A stretch of DNA of 64,000 nucleotides from assembly GCA_031771865.1 (NCBI GenBank), contig JASISA010000007.1, positions 1,094,850-1,158,849 of the forward strand, in the 5' to 3' direction. Below the pieces are notes generated by a model. It was not told the DNA's origin. It did no database searches and saw nothing but the letters and a program-made list of their open reading frames with translations. The DNA comes from Nothophaeocryptopus gaeumannii. Its lineage: Eukaryota; Ascomycota; Dothideomycetes; Mycosphaerellales; Mycosphaerellaceae. The position numbers and the translations under genes are program-made. How positions within the stretch are numbered: position 1 is the stretch's first letter; each line of letters opens with the position of its first letter. Shown piece after piece: positions 53,051 to 63,416 of this stretch.

Positions 53051-55664
53051 ACGAATGGTTGTTGATTACCGAAGACTCAACGACATGACGATCAAGAATC
53101 GATATCCGCTACCGAACATCGAAGAAGCACAAGATCGACTCACCGGATCAGACTGGTTTACAAAGATCGACCTCCGAGACGCATTCTGCGCAATACGAAT
53201 GGCGAAAGGAGAAGAGTGGAAGACTGCATTCCGAACAAGATATGGACTTTACGAGTTTCTGGTTATGCCAATGGGGCTTACCAATGCGCCAGCCTCATGC
53301 CAGGACCTTGTCAATGAAACACTACGAAATTTGCTTGACGTCTGTGTTATCGCTTACATGGACGACATCTTGGTCTATACCAAGGGAGAACTAAGCAAGC
53401 ATATCAAGCAAGTCCAAGAAGTCTTCGAACGCCTCACACGAGTAGGGTTCAAGACCGCCCCAGAGAAATGCGAGTTCCACAAAAAGGAAGTCAAATTCCT
53501 TGGATTTATCCTTAGTACGAAAGGAATCCAAATCGATCCAGCAAAGACACGGTCGATACACGAATGGCCTCAACCCACGAATGTTACCGAAGTACAATCC
53601 TTCCTTGGACTCGCGAACTACAATCGGAAGTTCATCCAGGACTACTCTAGGATTGCAAAACCAATGACGGAACTCACAAAGAAGGACACCAAGTTCCAGT
53701 GGAAAGAACGACACCAACAGGCATTCGACACACTCAAAGAAATGTGCGCCACAGCGCCAACGCTTCGACTTTTCGACGGTACGAAGGAACTGCAAATCGA
53801 AACAGATGCATCGGATATGGCGATAGGCGCGTGTCTCACACAGGAGCACGACGGGAAGCGACACCCGGTAGCCTACTACTCACGAAAGATGACTCCTGCA
53901 GAAGAGAATTACGACATCCATGATAAGGAACTTCCTGCGATTGTCGCTGCCCTGCAGCACTGGCGTGTATACGTGGAAGGAGCACCTAGGCTCACGATTC
54001 TTTCTGATCACAAGAATCTGACCTACTTCACTACGACTAAACAACTGACTCGAAGGCAGACCCGCTGGTCGGAGCTCCTTGGCCAGTACAAGTTCGAAAT
54101 CCGCTATACACCCGGTAAAGACAACGGTCGAGCCGACGCACTGAGCCGACGAAGTGACTACATGGAAGGGAAGGAACGAGTACAGCATAGCATACTCAAG
54201 ACGAATCAGGACGGAAGCCTGAGTGCCAACCAAATGGAGTTCAACAACATAGTGCGAGTTCTGCAGGACGAGGCAGAACAATTCCCTATCGCACAGGGAA
54301 AGTACCAAGTACCAAAGGACCGACAGGAAGAGTGCATTCGACACCATCACAACGATCCACAATATGGACATCCAGGAATCTCGAAGACAGTAGAGCTTAT
54401 CCAACGCAACTTTGGATTCCCACACGTGCGAGAACGAGTCAAGAAATACATCGCACGCTGTGTTCAATGCCAACAGAACAAGGCCTCTCGACATTCGAAG
54501 TACGGACAACTTAAATTCCGGAGCCCACCGACACAACCATGGGACGAAGTTACGATGGATTTCATTACGAAACTCCCAGGATCGACGGATCAAGCAACGA
54601 AAGTCAAGTACGACATGATACTGGTCATGGTCGACAGACTCACGAAGTACGCGCACTTTATTCCTGCGTGTGAGACATACACGGCAGAGCAACTCGGACA
54701 CCTTGTACTGGATCGACTTGTACGATATCACGGATTCCCGAAGGTCTTCATTACAGACAGAGACAAGCTGTTCACATCGAAGTACTGGAAGACGCTCGTA
54801 TCAACAATCGGAATCAAACACAAGCTATCAACGGCGTTTCATCCGCAAACCGACGGACAAACCGAACGGATGAACCAGACACTAGAACAATACCTACGCC
54901 ACTACCTCAACTACGCACAGGACAATTGGGTATCACTCCTACCCATGGCACAAATCGCACTCAACAACCAGCAATCCGAGACTACGGGTCTCACGCCATT
55001 CTTCGCAAACTTTGGAAATGATCCACACCTGTTTGGCGAACCTGGCATTCACCCCAACGCACCGAGGGCGATGATTGCGGTTGATCAGCTGAAGGGGGTT
55101 CATTCAGCGATGAACAAGGCCATCCTACGACAACAAGGAAACCTGCTGAAATCGCGACAGCACGAAGGAAAAATGGCGCCTCAGCTGAAGACGGGGGATA
55201 AGGTCTATCTCCTTACGAAGAATCTCAAAACGAGACGAAAGACCAAGAAGTTAGACCACGTGAAGGTCGGGCCATTTTTGATTGAAGAGGCCAAGGGACC
55301 GGTCAACTACCGATTACGACTACCGGCGGATGCGAAGATCCATCCAGTGTTCCATATCTCTCTTTTGGAACCAGCCGACGCCGAGACACCTTGTCAGGAA
55401 ACATTTTCATTTGTCCCACAGGAAGAAAACGAGTTCGAAGTTGAAAGAATTCTGGACTACGAGGACAGTCAGTATCTTGTCAAGTGGAAGGGGTATGATG
55501 ATTCAGAAAATACCTGGGAACCGGAGGGCCACCTCACGAACTGCCCGCAGCTCCTGCGACAGTTTCACCAGACCCGGGGGACGACACCAGGACCTCCGAG
55601 AGGCCGAGGGCATAAGGGTCGCTCCAAAAGTCGTCAAGAACTCCGTTTGTTAAAGACCAGGTAG
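52956..55664 (+). CDS. Ty3 copy B pol: RT-RNase H-integrase-chromodomain
   Basis: A 902-codon open frame. RT: VVDYRRLND (about 35-43), LRDAF, and catalytic YMDD at 134-137. RNase H starts with ETDASDMAIG (about 285). The integrase zinc finger HHHNDPQYGH...CVQCQQNK lies near 455-505. The catalytic core has TMDFITKL, FITDRDKLF and HPQTDGQTERMNQ. The C-terminal chromodomain reads YLVKWKGYDDSENTWEP near 845. This part of the enzyme set is intact. The first 30 codons are out of frame with the real RT N-terminus, because of the upstream frameshift. The chromodomain presumably guides integration to particular chromatin. The C-terminal tail differs from copy A and overlaps the antisense ORF. Confidence 0.93.
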   Translation: MAEGEASQRMDTEVHLKRRLSNSLRTKAERKLRMVVDYRRLNDMTIKNRYPLPNIEEAQDRLTGSDWFTKIDLRDAFCAIRMAKGEEWKTAFRTRYGLYEFLVMPMGLTNAPASCQDLVNETLRNLLDVCVIAYMDDILVYTKGELSKHIKQVQEVFERLTRVGFKTAPEKCEFHKKEVKFLGFILSTKGIQIDPAKTRSIHEWPQPTNVTEVQSFLGLANYNRKFIQDYSRIAKPMTELTKKDTKFQWKERHQQAFDTLKEMCATAPTLRLFDGTKELQIETDASDMAIGACLTQEHDGKRHPVAYYSRKMTPAEENYDIHDKELPAIVAALQHWRVYVEGAPRLTILSDHKNLTYFTTTKQLTRRQTRWSELLGQYKFEIRYTPGKDNGRADALSRRSDYMEGKERVQHSILKTNQDGSLSANQMEFNNIVRVLQDEAEQFPIAQGKYQVPKDRQEECIRHHHNDPQYGHPGISKTVELIQRNFGFPHVRERVKKYIARCVQCQQNKASRHSKYGQLKFRSPPTQPWDEVTMDFITKLPGSTDQATKVKYDMILVMVDRLTKYAHFIPACETYTAEQLGHLVLDRLVRYHGFPKVFITDRDKLFTSKYWKTLVSTIGIKHKLSTAFHPQTDGQTERMNQTLEQYLRHYLNYAQDNWVSLLPMAQIALNNQQSETTGLTPFFANFGNDPHLFGEPGIHPNAPRAMIAVDQLKGVHSAMNKAILRQQGNLLKSRQHEGKMAPQLKTGDKVYLLTKNLKTRRKTKKLDHVKVGPFLIEEAKGPVNYRLRLPADAKIHPVFHISLLEPADAETPCQETFSFVPQEENEFEVERILDYEDSQYLVKWKGYDDSENTWEPEGHLTNCPQLLRQFHQTRGTTPGPPRGRGHKGRSKSRQELRLLKTR

Positions 55665-56157
55665 CAGGGGACAACGGAGGACCAGACGCAGCTGGAGCAC
55701 TGTCTTCCTCTAACTCGAGATCTTGGATCTCCGCCTCCTCCACAGAAACCGCCTCCGCTTCCTGCTCCTCGAGACGGTCCATTTCCAACCGAAGACGCTG
55801 TCTCTTCGACATCACGGTATCATCCGCTTCCAGCGCAGCGCGAAGTTCACGACGGGCAGCCTCCACCCTGTCCACCGATTCTTGGGCCGCGCGACGGGCT
55901 GCATCCAACTCGGCTTCAAGCTTTTTCCGGCGATCTCGGAGACGACGCCACTCCGCCTCTGTAATTCGGATATTACAGTCACGACGATTTTCCTTTGTAC
56001 AGCAACCACACCGACCCGAGTTGATGTGGACCCGACACACTCTTTTCAGCTCCACGCAGCGGGAGCAGGAACGAGGCATAGCTTTTCCTAGGTTCTCGAT
56101 TCGTTCGGCTTGTTCTTCTCGACGAAGAGTGCTGCTTCGGTTCCTGCGAGATGGCAT
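55534..56157 (-). CDS. Antisense ORF of Ty3 copy B: Zn2Cys6-type cluster, coiled coil, acidic tail
   Basis: A 207-residue frame antisense to pol. Its ATG (56157) is about 100 bp inside the 3' LTR, and its end overlaps the pol C-terminus by 131 bp. Residues 30-62 hold cysteines spaced C-x2-C-x6-C-x8-C-x2-C-x7-C, inside the consensus for fungal Zn2Cys6 binuclear clusters. Basic ITEAEWRRLRDRRKKLEAEL begins a coiled coil to about residue 130, the place where GAL4-type factors dimerise. The end is acidic with aromatic residues (VLDDFWSDPYALGLSE), like an activation segment. Copy A has the same architecture at low identity. Function as a transcription factor is inferred. Confidence 0.75.
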   Translation of the reverse strand: MPSRRNRSSTLRREEQAERIENLGKAMPRSCSRCVELKRVCRVHINSGRCGCCTKENRRDCNIRITEAEWRRLRDRRKKLEAELDAARRAAQESVDRVEAARRELRAALEADDTVMSKRQRLRLEMDRLEEQEAEAVSVEEAEIQDLELEEDSAPAASGPPLSPATWSLTNGVLDDFWSDPYALGLSEVLVSSPGSGETVAGAAGSS

Positions 56158-56260
56158 GACGAGAGGAAGGAGAACAGAGAGACCTACGGACAGAAGCCTT
56201 GCGACGGGGGCAACGCAGCTTATGGCTAGCTCGGGACGAGCTAGACTAGAAGAGGGATGG

Positions 56261-56617
56261 TGTTACGGATCGAACCGAGAGAAGCCACAACCAACCAATC
56301 CATGCGGCGCGGGTGCGCGCCAAGGGCGGCAATACCCGCTGCAAGGTGCTCTCATGCTGCCGAGTGCTCTCACGCTCTCAGATGAGAGCAGGAGGATTCA
56401 TGAGAGCATGAGAGCCACACGCTCTCTCTAAGGAACCTCTAGATATATAGTCTCGATGGTTGACTAGCAATCATCGTGTTCAACTCATGTTACAATCTCA
56501 CTGATTGGAATAAGCCAAGACTTCCTTCACTTCGTTCCACTTGCCGACGCATTCTCCAAAGAAGCCATTCCACGTGATTAAGCGAGTCACCTGACAAGCG
56601 AGATACCGTGCGTAACA
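56261..56617 (+). repeat. 3' LTR of Ty3 copy B
   Basis: Same length and, by eye, same sequence as the 5' LTR, implying a recent insertion. CGG-N6-CCG at 56266-56277; TATATA at 56444-56449. Confidence 0.95.
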
Positions 56618-58360
56618 CTATAGTCCTAAACTAGGACGACGATAGACCTTACTCTTATAATAGAGGAGATATTAAAGAGGATAATAGCATGTTAGCTAGG
56701 TAAGGAAGATATTAACTCTAATTATATTAGTATAGAGATAACTATTAATATAGGGATATAGGAGGAGACGAGAACAAGATAGATATAGAAGGATACTAAC
56801 TAGGAGGAGTTTAGAGAGACGCTCTAAAAGCTCCTACCTATAGCCGAAGGGATAATAATAAAGGAGGATATAGATAGTACTATAAGTAATCTTAGCAATA
56901 CTCTATAAAAGACAAGGGACCTTGTTATCCGGCGTAAAACATATCGGCCGCTAGATCCAAGGAGTGTGCCGGTAGTACTATATGCGATTCAGGAGGCTCG
57001 GTAGGCAAGACGGCATGTACAATAGATAGGGAGCGAGGAGTACTAGAAGGAGTAGAGGGCACGAAACTAGGAGAAAAAGAGAACTATCTAGATAGAGAAA
57101 AGGAAATAGTAGAGGACCGCGGTTTACAAAACCGCTAGCGAGCTATAGGGAATGTGGAAGCTAGCTAAGTAGGTAAAGAATAGCGATAGCCCTATTCGAC
57201 CTCCCTAGATACCTATACTAACACATAATAACGATTAGTTCACGACGGATAGTACGAAAACAGAGATCCTACGGACAGCCCTTTTCCTAATACTAGAGCC
57301 CGTAGACACATTAGATATCGAGAGTACTATATACCTAGAACCTATTAATATAGTATACGAAATTATAGAAGAGGAGGTACGAAAAGTAGTCTAAAGACTA
57401 CCGAACGACAAGGCTCCCGGCCTCGACGAGATACTAAACAGATGTATTAAGAAGTGCCTAGCTTAGCTACTCCCTATCCTCTAACGCATCTTCTAATAGT
57501 GTATTTCAATTAGCTACTACCTAGCCTAGTTTCGGAAAGCTAGGACGATTATACTATAGAAGGCGGGTAAAGACTTATCTACTCTAAAGGGATAGAGGCC
57601 TATTGCCCTTCTATCGTGCATTAGCAAGATACTAGAAGTAATAGTTGCATAGAAAATAGGATAGGCTATATAGGAACATAAGTTACTTCCTTAAAACTAA
57701 ATAGCGTAAGCGGGTAGATCGACTAGAGACGCACTATAGTACATCCTTTAAAGCGTTTAGACTACGTAGAAGAAAGGTAAGGTAGCCTCGGTATTATTAC
57801 TTAACATAATAGGAGCGTTTAATAAAGTTAATTACGAACGGTTAATCTATAACCTATAGTATAGGAGGATTCTATACTAGATTACAGCTTTTATAGCGTT
57901 ATTCCTAAAGGATAGAGAGATAACAATCGCTATCCCTAGATACGAGTTACTAGTAGCACGAGTAGTATGCGGAATCCTACAAGGAAGTACTATCTTACCT
58001 ATCCTATTCCTCTTCTTTATAGCCTCCCTCCTAGAAGGAATAGAATATACCGAAGTAGTTAGGTTTATAGATAATATATACCTTATTATAGTGTTAAATT
58101 CGACAAGAGGTATATGCGAGGTACTAGAAAAGGACTACAATAGCTATCTATAATAGGCCTTAAGACATAGAGCTAAGTTCGCCCTTAAGAAATACAAAGT
58201 TATATATAAACTATACCTACGACGACACGAATTTCCTTAGGACAATTAGAGGAGCTTAGAGGCATAGTTGTACCTAAACATATCTATAAATATATATAGA
58301 TAGCTGCAATATAGGTAATCTATTCACGATTACTATCTTAAAGGAAAAACGAATTTAGGG
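56618..58360 (+). pseudogene. RIP-degraded LINE ORF2: linker and reverse transcriptase
   Basis: A non-LTR reverse transcriptase can be read through stops. The landmarks are LPNDKAPGLDEI (about 57399), RPIALLSCISKILE (about 57600), GRST-DAL (about 57714) and GILQGSTILPILFLFFI (about 57970). The active-site line is FIDNIYLI (58064; expected D-D now D-N). Upstream (56890-57200) is the connector between endonuclease and RT. The endonuclease and the 3' part of ORF1 are missing between the Ty3 element and this segment. CpA/TpG are strongly depleted except in about 56940-57010. Confidence 0.85.
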
Positions 58361-59725
58361 AGGTAGTATTACTAAAACCTTAGAATATGCGGAACCTATT
58401 AAGGCAATACACGCATCTAAAGCACGGCTACACGCCGCTATTAGTAGGTACGTAGTTAGCGCTCGAAAATACTAATTCTTAGTATTAGAAGAAGAGAATT
58501 CTCTACTAAGTATAGCTAGTACATAAGGCTATACTACCTTAGGTATAGATAACGGACTAGAGCTATTTCAAGAGGTTACTAAAGAAACTACTATAGGTAG
58601 AGATATAGGGAGTATTAATCTAGCTTCCTACCTAACCTCCTAAGAGAAGGAGTATAGAGAGAAGAACGTAGTAGTAAACAAGAACTAGTAGGATCCCCTC
58701 TTACCTTAGGAGGCCCTAAAAGAGATTTAGAATAAGGTAGCTAAACTAATGCATTAGAGTTAACACTCCTCCCTCTAACTAGAGAGGGTAATCTAGATAT
58801 TTCTAGATATAATTTACTTGACTATAGCGCGGACTACGAAGCGTACTAACTAGGAAGCTACTCTAGAATCTATCTAACGGAGTATTACATAGATTTAGAA
58901 GAAGATAGAGTAGAGTCTAGGACTAAAGATAACCTAGGCTATAGTCGTAGCCTAATAGCTAGCCTAGCTATCTAGTATTAAAGTACAAAGAGCTACGTAC
59001 TCCCTTAAGATTCACGTAGACAACGAAGCGACTAGGGCTAAGCTTAGGGATACTAAAGCTACCCGAATTGTTTCGCGTTTTACTATAGAAGGAGGGAACT
59101 AGGCACATGTAGTCGTAGTTAAGAAGGTCCCTAATAGACTAGTTCTTACGACTACGGACCCTATAGTAAGGAACCGAATAGCGGCAGATACCTAAGGCCT
59201 AGGTAAGGTCTTAAAGGAGGCAAGAATAGCATAAAAACCTTCCTAGTCCAAGTCTACTTTATTATAGTTGTAGGAAACGACTCTACTATATAGCGGATCT
59301 AGTTAATTAAGGAAGACAACAAGCGGCTAATACCCGGAATCCAAGTATAGAATACCTAGTAGAAGGGCTAGAAAGCTATAGTAATAGGAATAAAGAAATA
59401 GAGTACTCTAGTAGTCGAACTAAAGACAGTAGAAGCTACTAGAGCTATAGTAGAGAAGGGCATTATTATCTCCGAGTACTCTACGATACTAAAAGAATAG
59501 GACTACTAATAGATAATAATATAGTACTTTAACTACTAAAGATATAGCTATATCGGTATAAGGTATATAAACGGTACGGTATATGCAAGGTATAGAGGAA
59601 GCTATAATATAAGAGAATATGCGTACGAGAAGCTTATAGAGGTAGACCGATTAAAGTATAGTAAATACGGAAATTGTAGTTAGAACTACCTAGCTTAGCA
59701 CTAATAATAATAATAATAATTAATG
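58361..59725 (+). pseudogene. RIP-degraded LINE ORF1 (copy 2) with zinc-knuckle remnant
   Basis: Contains the second copy of the 847-bp segment (58361-59207) and continues 3' to zinc-knuckle-like text (about 59540-59680, Cys/Arg-rich, many Cys codons mutated). It ends in a (TAA)6 run at 59703-59720, perhaps a LINE tail or only a microsatellite. Confidence 0.6.
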
Positions 59726-59923
59726 TATTCGAGCTAGCTACAGGCCATTGCCCCTTCTAGCATATCTACATGTTGTAAAGAAAACCCTGTAGAAAGTGCC
59801 TACAGCGTAAAACTTCCTCCCTTCTCTGTTATGCCTTACACCCTACTGCATCTTAGGTACTATAGAACCAATATGTTTGCCCGTAGGCAGCTGGCTGACA
59901 CGCCAGAGTCAACATCGTCCTCC

Positions 59924-60300
59924 TTACTTGGGTTCGAGATCTCCGGCCTGCTCTAGGAGATGTTGGAGGGTCCACTCGAATTGTCCTATGGGGAGATGCC
60001 TTATTGCCCACGCTGCTGTTTGTCTAGGAAACTCAGTAAGCCATCTTCTCGCGTCCTGGCTTCTAGTGGCTAAGATGAGTTCCCTTCTACTCTCTCGCAT
60101 GTTTGTACAGTAGGCAAGGTAGTGTCGAGCTGTCCCTCTGTCTCCACATTCGCAGTAGGGGCTAGTGTCGGGCACCCCAACCTTGTGGAGGAAGTGAGGA
60201 AGGCCAATTGTCTCTGCAGGCATATGATTACGAATCCGGTTGACGACAGATCCCTCACGGGTGGATCTGAAATCACACGGAGCTACATAAGGTAGGGTGA
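59924..60300 (-). pseudogene. LINE ORF2 C-terminal fragment
   Basis: The minus frame reads NRIRNHMPAETIGLPHFLH, then PYCECGDRGTARHYLAYC and RRWLTEFPRQTAAWA. This is the conserved Cys-containing tail after RNase H of Tad1-like LINEs. It is not RIPped, so it is a different copy or family from the plus-strand LINE. Confidence 0.7.
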
Positions 60301-61590
60301 CAAGTCCTACCCGCGCCTTCCTACACGAAGGTCTCGACTCTTTGCTGCGAACAGCTCACTACATACCCCAATGTTTCGAGGGAGAGGCCCAGGCCCCGAA
60401 GCCTCTTCCTACGCTCCATACCCTGTTTGCTCCTTAAGCCTTGGTCACGCTCCTTCGGTTTGCGCCGCACGCATACCGTTCGCTTCTCTTCCAAGACCGA
60501 CGTGCGCATCCGTCCTCTCAGGCTGGGCAGACAGTGTCTCAGTCGCTGCCATTGCCCACCACGCCCCAGGAGAGCGACTCCCTTCGCGTTACTATACCGC
60601 ATCTTTGGATATAGCCGGCCACGTCTCGCAGGTTTGCTCGGATAGTAGTTCCTCGCCGGGCACTACCTCCTTGCGTTTCCACCCACTAACTAATACGCAA
60701 TGTCCCTCGCACGCCTCCTTCTGTCCCCTTCTCCGCTGCCACCGCCCGCCTCTCTGTGACCCCGCCTGCCCCTCTATGTGCTGCATCCAGTGTCCCCAAG
60801 CTCTCTGTCCAACCGCTGGACTAGGTGTCCTGTGCTGACCCAGGTAAAACCCTCCCACCCGCACTTGAGTGATCAATAGGCACTTACGGTCTTCGTGCCC
60901 ATTCCATTGCCCGCCAACTAACGCTGTACCCAAGCCTTCAACCCGTCTGCCCCAAGTGCATAACGCGTAAACAGCGGGCCTAACAGACGCCCGGATGTAG
61001 TTTCGTCAAGTTCCTTCCGAAGACGTATCGATTCTCTTGTGTGCCCAGAGGTGTCCTGTCCGCAGCTTAGGCAATCGTTCCGCGGCTCCCTGTACGCTTC
61101 AGGAAGAGCGACCTGCTTCCATAATTGGGAGGAGCTGTTGCTTACATTTGCTTCATACCCGCTGTTTTGATGGTAGTTCCTTGTTCGGTGTGGCTCCTGG
61201 CGCCAAGGCACAGCATCAAATGCGCCCCGGAAGTCGCACTCCACCACTCCCGCTCCATCTGAGAAGATTTGGCCTGCATGTTGAAGGCGAAATCGGTAGC
61301 CCAGCACCACGTACAGGTAATTTCTCGTCGCTGGCCTACGCAGCCCAGAACAGCAAGATATTGCGGCCCAGCAATGGCGATTCGACACTTCACTGATGCG
61401 AGCGATAATGCCCTACGCTCTGCATCGTCGGCACCCGGGCAGCGCCGTCGCTCCTGTAAGCTTTCAACTTGTCAGAAGCTAGAGGTCAGCTTATTCTCTA
61501 CAATCATGTTCCGGCGTCATATATCCACTGCCATAGCTTAATGGGAAGCGGGTAGTTTATTGTGGGCGCCCGCCAGTCTTTCGCATTAGT
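60301..61590. other. Unassigned, probably repeat-derived
   Basis: GC-normal sequence with several overlapping short frames and no recognisable domain. It lies between LINE and copia debris. I do not recognise rRNA in it. Confidence 0.35.
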
Positions 61591-61599
61591 GCGTATCTT

Positions 61600-62540
61600 C
61601 GTCCGCGGACAGATCATCATAGCACCACGTTGACGATATGCTTATTGTTGGGCCTAAGAAGGAGGACATCAACACAGTTAAAGCGGGTCTTAGAAGCCGT
61701 TGAGCATGACGGACTTGAAGGCCCAAAGGCATACTAGTCTTGGGATGAGAGGCTGGAGAGACAGGGCCAACTGCACAATCTACCTTGGACAGCGGAGTTT
61801 ATATCGTTGTTGTCCTCAAGGAATACAACTGTTGGGATCAAGTCAGCAATTGCCACACCAGAATAAGCCCCTGGAGCCTGTCTGAAGGTTACCTGGCTAG
61901 TGATTAGCTAATGCTGTTATCAGAAGGCAGTAGGCCCACTGATGTAGTGCATGCTTGGAAGAAGGCCGGACATTGCATTTATTCAGTTAGGACTTTGTCG
62001 CCATTCATCAAATCCTACGGAAGAGCATGGGCAAGCGGTGATTCGAGCTTCAGATATCTAGGGGCACTGTTGACTACGAGCTGGTGTTCACCAAACAATC
62101 TGGTTTTCACTCACTGGTTACACTGGGAGATGCAGACTGGGCTGGGGACGGAGAAACTAAGCGATCCACCTCTGGATATGTCTTCAAGATAGGCAGTGCA
62201 CCGATTAGCTGGTCATCTAAAGGCAAACAACGGTAGCGCTGTCCATGCGAAGCTGAATACATGGGACAAACTCAAGGCCACAAAGTAGTTGTCTGGCTAA
62301 GGCAATTACTCACTGAACAGCCAACTTCCACATGTGAAGTTTTGAGCTTCCAACCCATGAATAATCTTTGGAGACAATCAAGGGGCTATTGTTTTTGGTA
62401 AAGAGAACCCTCATTTCCACAGTAGGACAAAACACATTGCCGCGTACAACACCACTGACTGTTCGCGAGAAGGTCGCCATGGCACTGTAGAGCTAGTCTA
62501 TGTGGAAACAGCAACATAGTGATGATTTAAATGCTTAATG
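61600..62540 (+). pseudogene. Ty1/copia pol remnant (RT end and RNase H)
   Basis: Copia-type text on the plus strand has many indels. It includes DDMLIVGPKKEDINTVKAGL (about 61618-61690), then the RNase H core GDADWAGDGETKRSTSGYVF (about 62127-62188). It continues with APISWSSK, CEAEYMG and VVWLRQLLTEQ (about 62290-62320). A final part resembles the domain end (TKHIA region near 62430). Not RIPped but clearly dead. Confidence 0.8.
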
Positions 62541-63416
62541 TCAAAGGAGCCATTCATGCATTCAGGCAGGCACTGGGGACGCAGTCACGATATTGACCAT
62601 AATCAAGTTGAACGGGGCTAGAGGTGCTACAAGAGCCGGATTAACGGCATTCACTCACTGGCCAGGCATAAGCATGCAAATCACATGGATGCACCCATAT
62701 AGGTGCTGGATGGATGTCCAGCATACGAGCATTAGCATGATCAACATGCTCAAAGTCTATATGATAGCCTAGCCACCTCAACAGAGAATACATGGCCACA
62801 CATTCTTTCCAACACCACACACACTTATTCAGCAAAGAACGCCATGTGGAAATTACCCAACATCCGATTCTGTGAACGTATGCGAGGCCCAGTAGGGTCC
62901 GTTAGCGTTTCTATCCTGATCGCAAGACGGAAGGCCAGTAAACCCTGCATCAGGCCGATACGGTCATTCAGTTCCTTATCGTCTGGACCCATGCCGATAT
63001 AACCGTATGTTGTGATGAAGAATCAATCCATTGGCACTTCCCTGCCATATAGCATCGTAATAGTAGTAGCTAGGATCTGTCCTGGATTCAATGATTCTTT
63101 ATGTGGCCTAGGTGATCGCTTAGGAAGCTTTGGTCGTGTAGGCCTGGGCAAATTCTTTCAGAGAGTGCATAGTATTTATTTGTGACTTCGTTATCGTCAG
63201 CTGCACTTATGTAGCTCTCGTTTATGCCTCAGGTCAATGTTCATACAAGCGACTCTTCATCAGTCCACTGCAAAAACCATCTGCCGATAGTAACTTCACG
63301 AAATTCGTGATGCGTGGGCAGTGTGGTCACAATGCCTCCGTCGTCCAGTCAAAGATAAAGCAGAGCGCGCTTCGCAAAGTCAAGAAATAGCCAGTGAGTT
63401 AAAAACCAGTCCTTGC
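62541..63416. other. Unassigned stretch before the ankyrin gene
   Basis: No supported gene. It may include the 3' flank of the copia element and the 3' region of the ankyrin gene. Confidence 0.35.

Larger units (their letters stand above)
49842..56617 (+). mobile_element. Ty3/gypsy LTR retrotransposon, copy B (complete, young)
   Basis: A 6776-bp chromodomain Ty3 element with 357-bp LTRs that read as identical. A polypurine tract (agaagagggatgg, 56248-56260) precedes the 3' LTR. Gag has frame breaks; pol is open from RT to the chromodomain. An antisense ORF lies before the 3' LTR. The flanks are gcaag on the left and ctata on the right, so there is no target duplication, although the two solo LTRs in this window have perfect 5-bp ones. 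No tRNA-type TGG primer site is evident just after the 5' LTR. Confidence 0.95.

Noticed and set aside
59703..59720. (TAA)6 as the 3' tail of the LINE
   Set aside because: It follows ORF1-like sequence, not the end of ORF2; a chance microsatellite is as likely.
60301..61590. rRNA-like sequence
   Set aside because: A few words looked ribosomal, but no conserved rRNA block could be confirmed.
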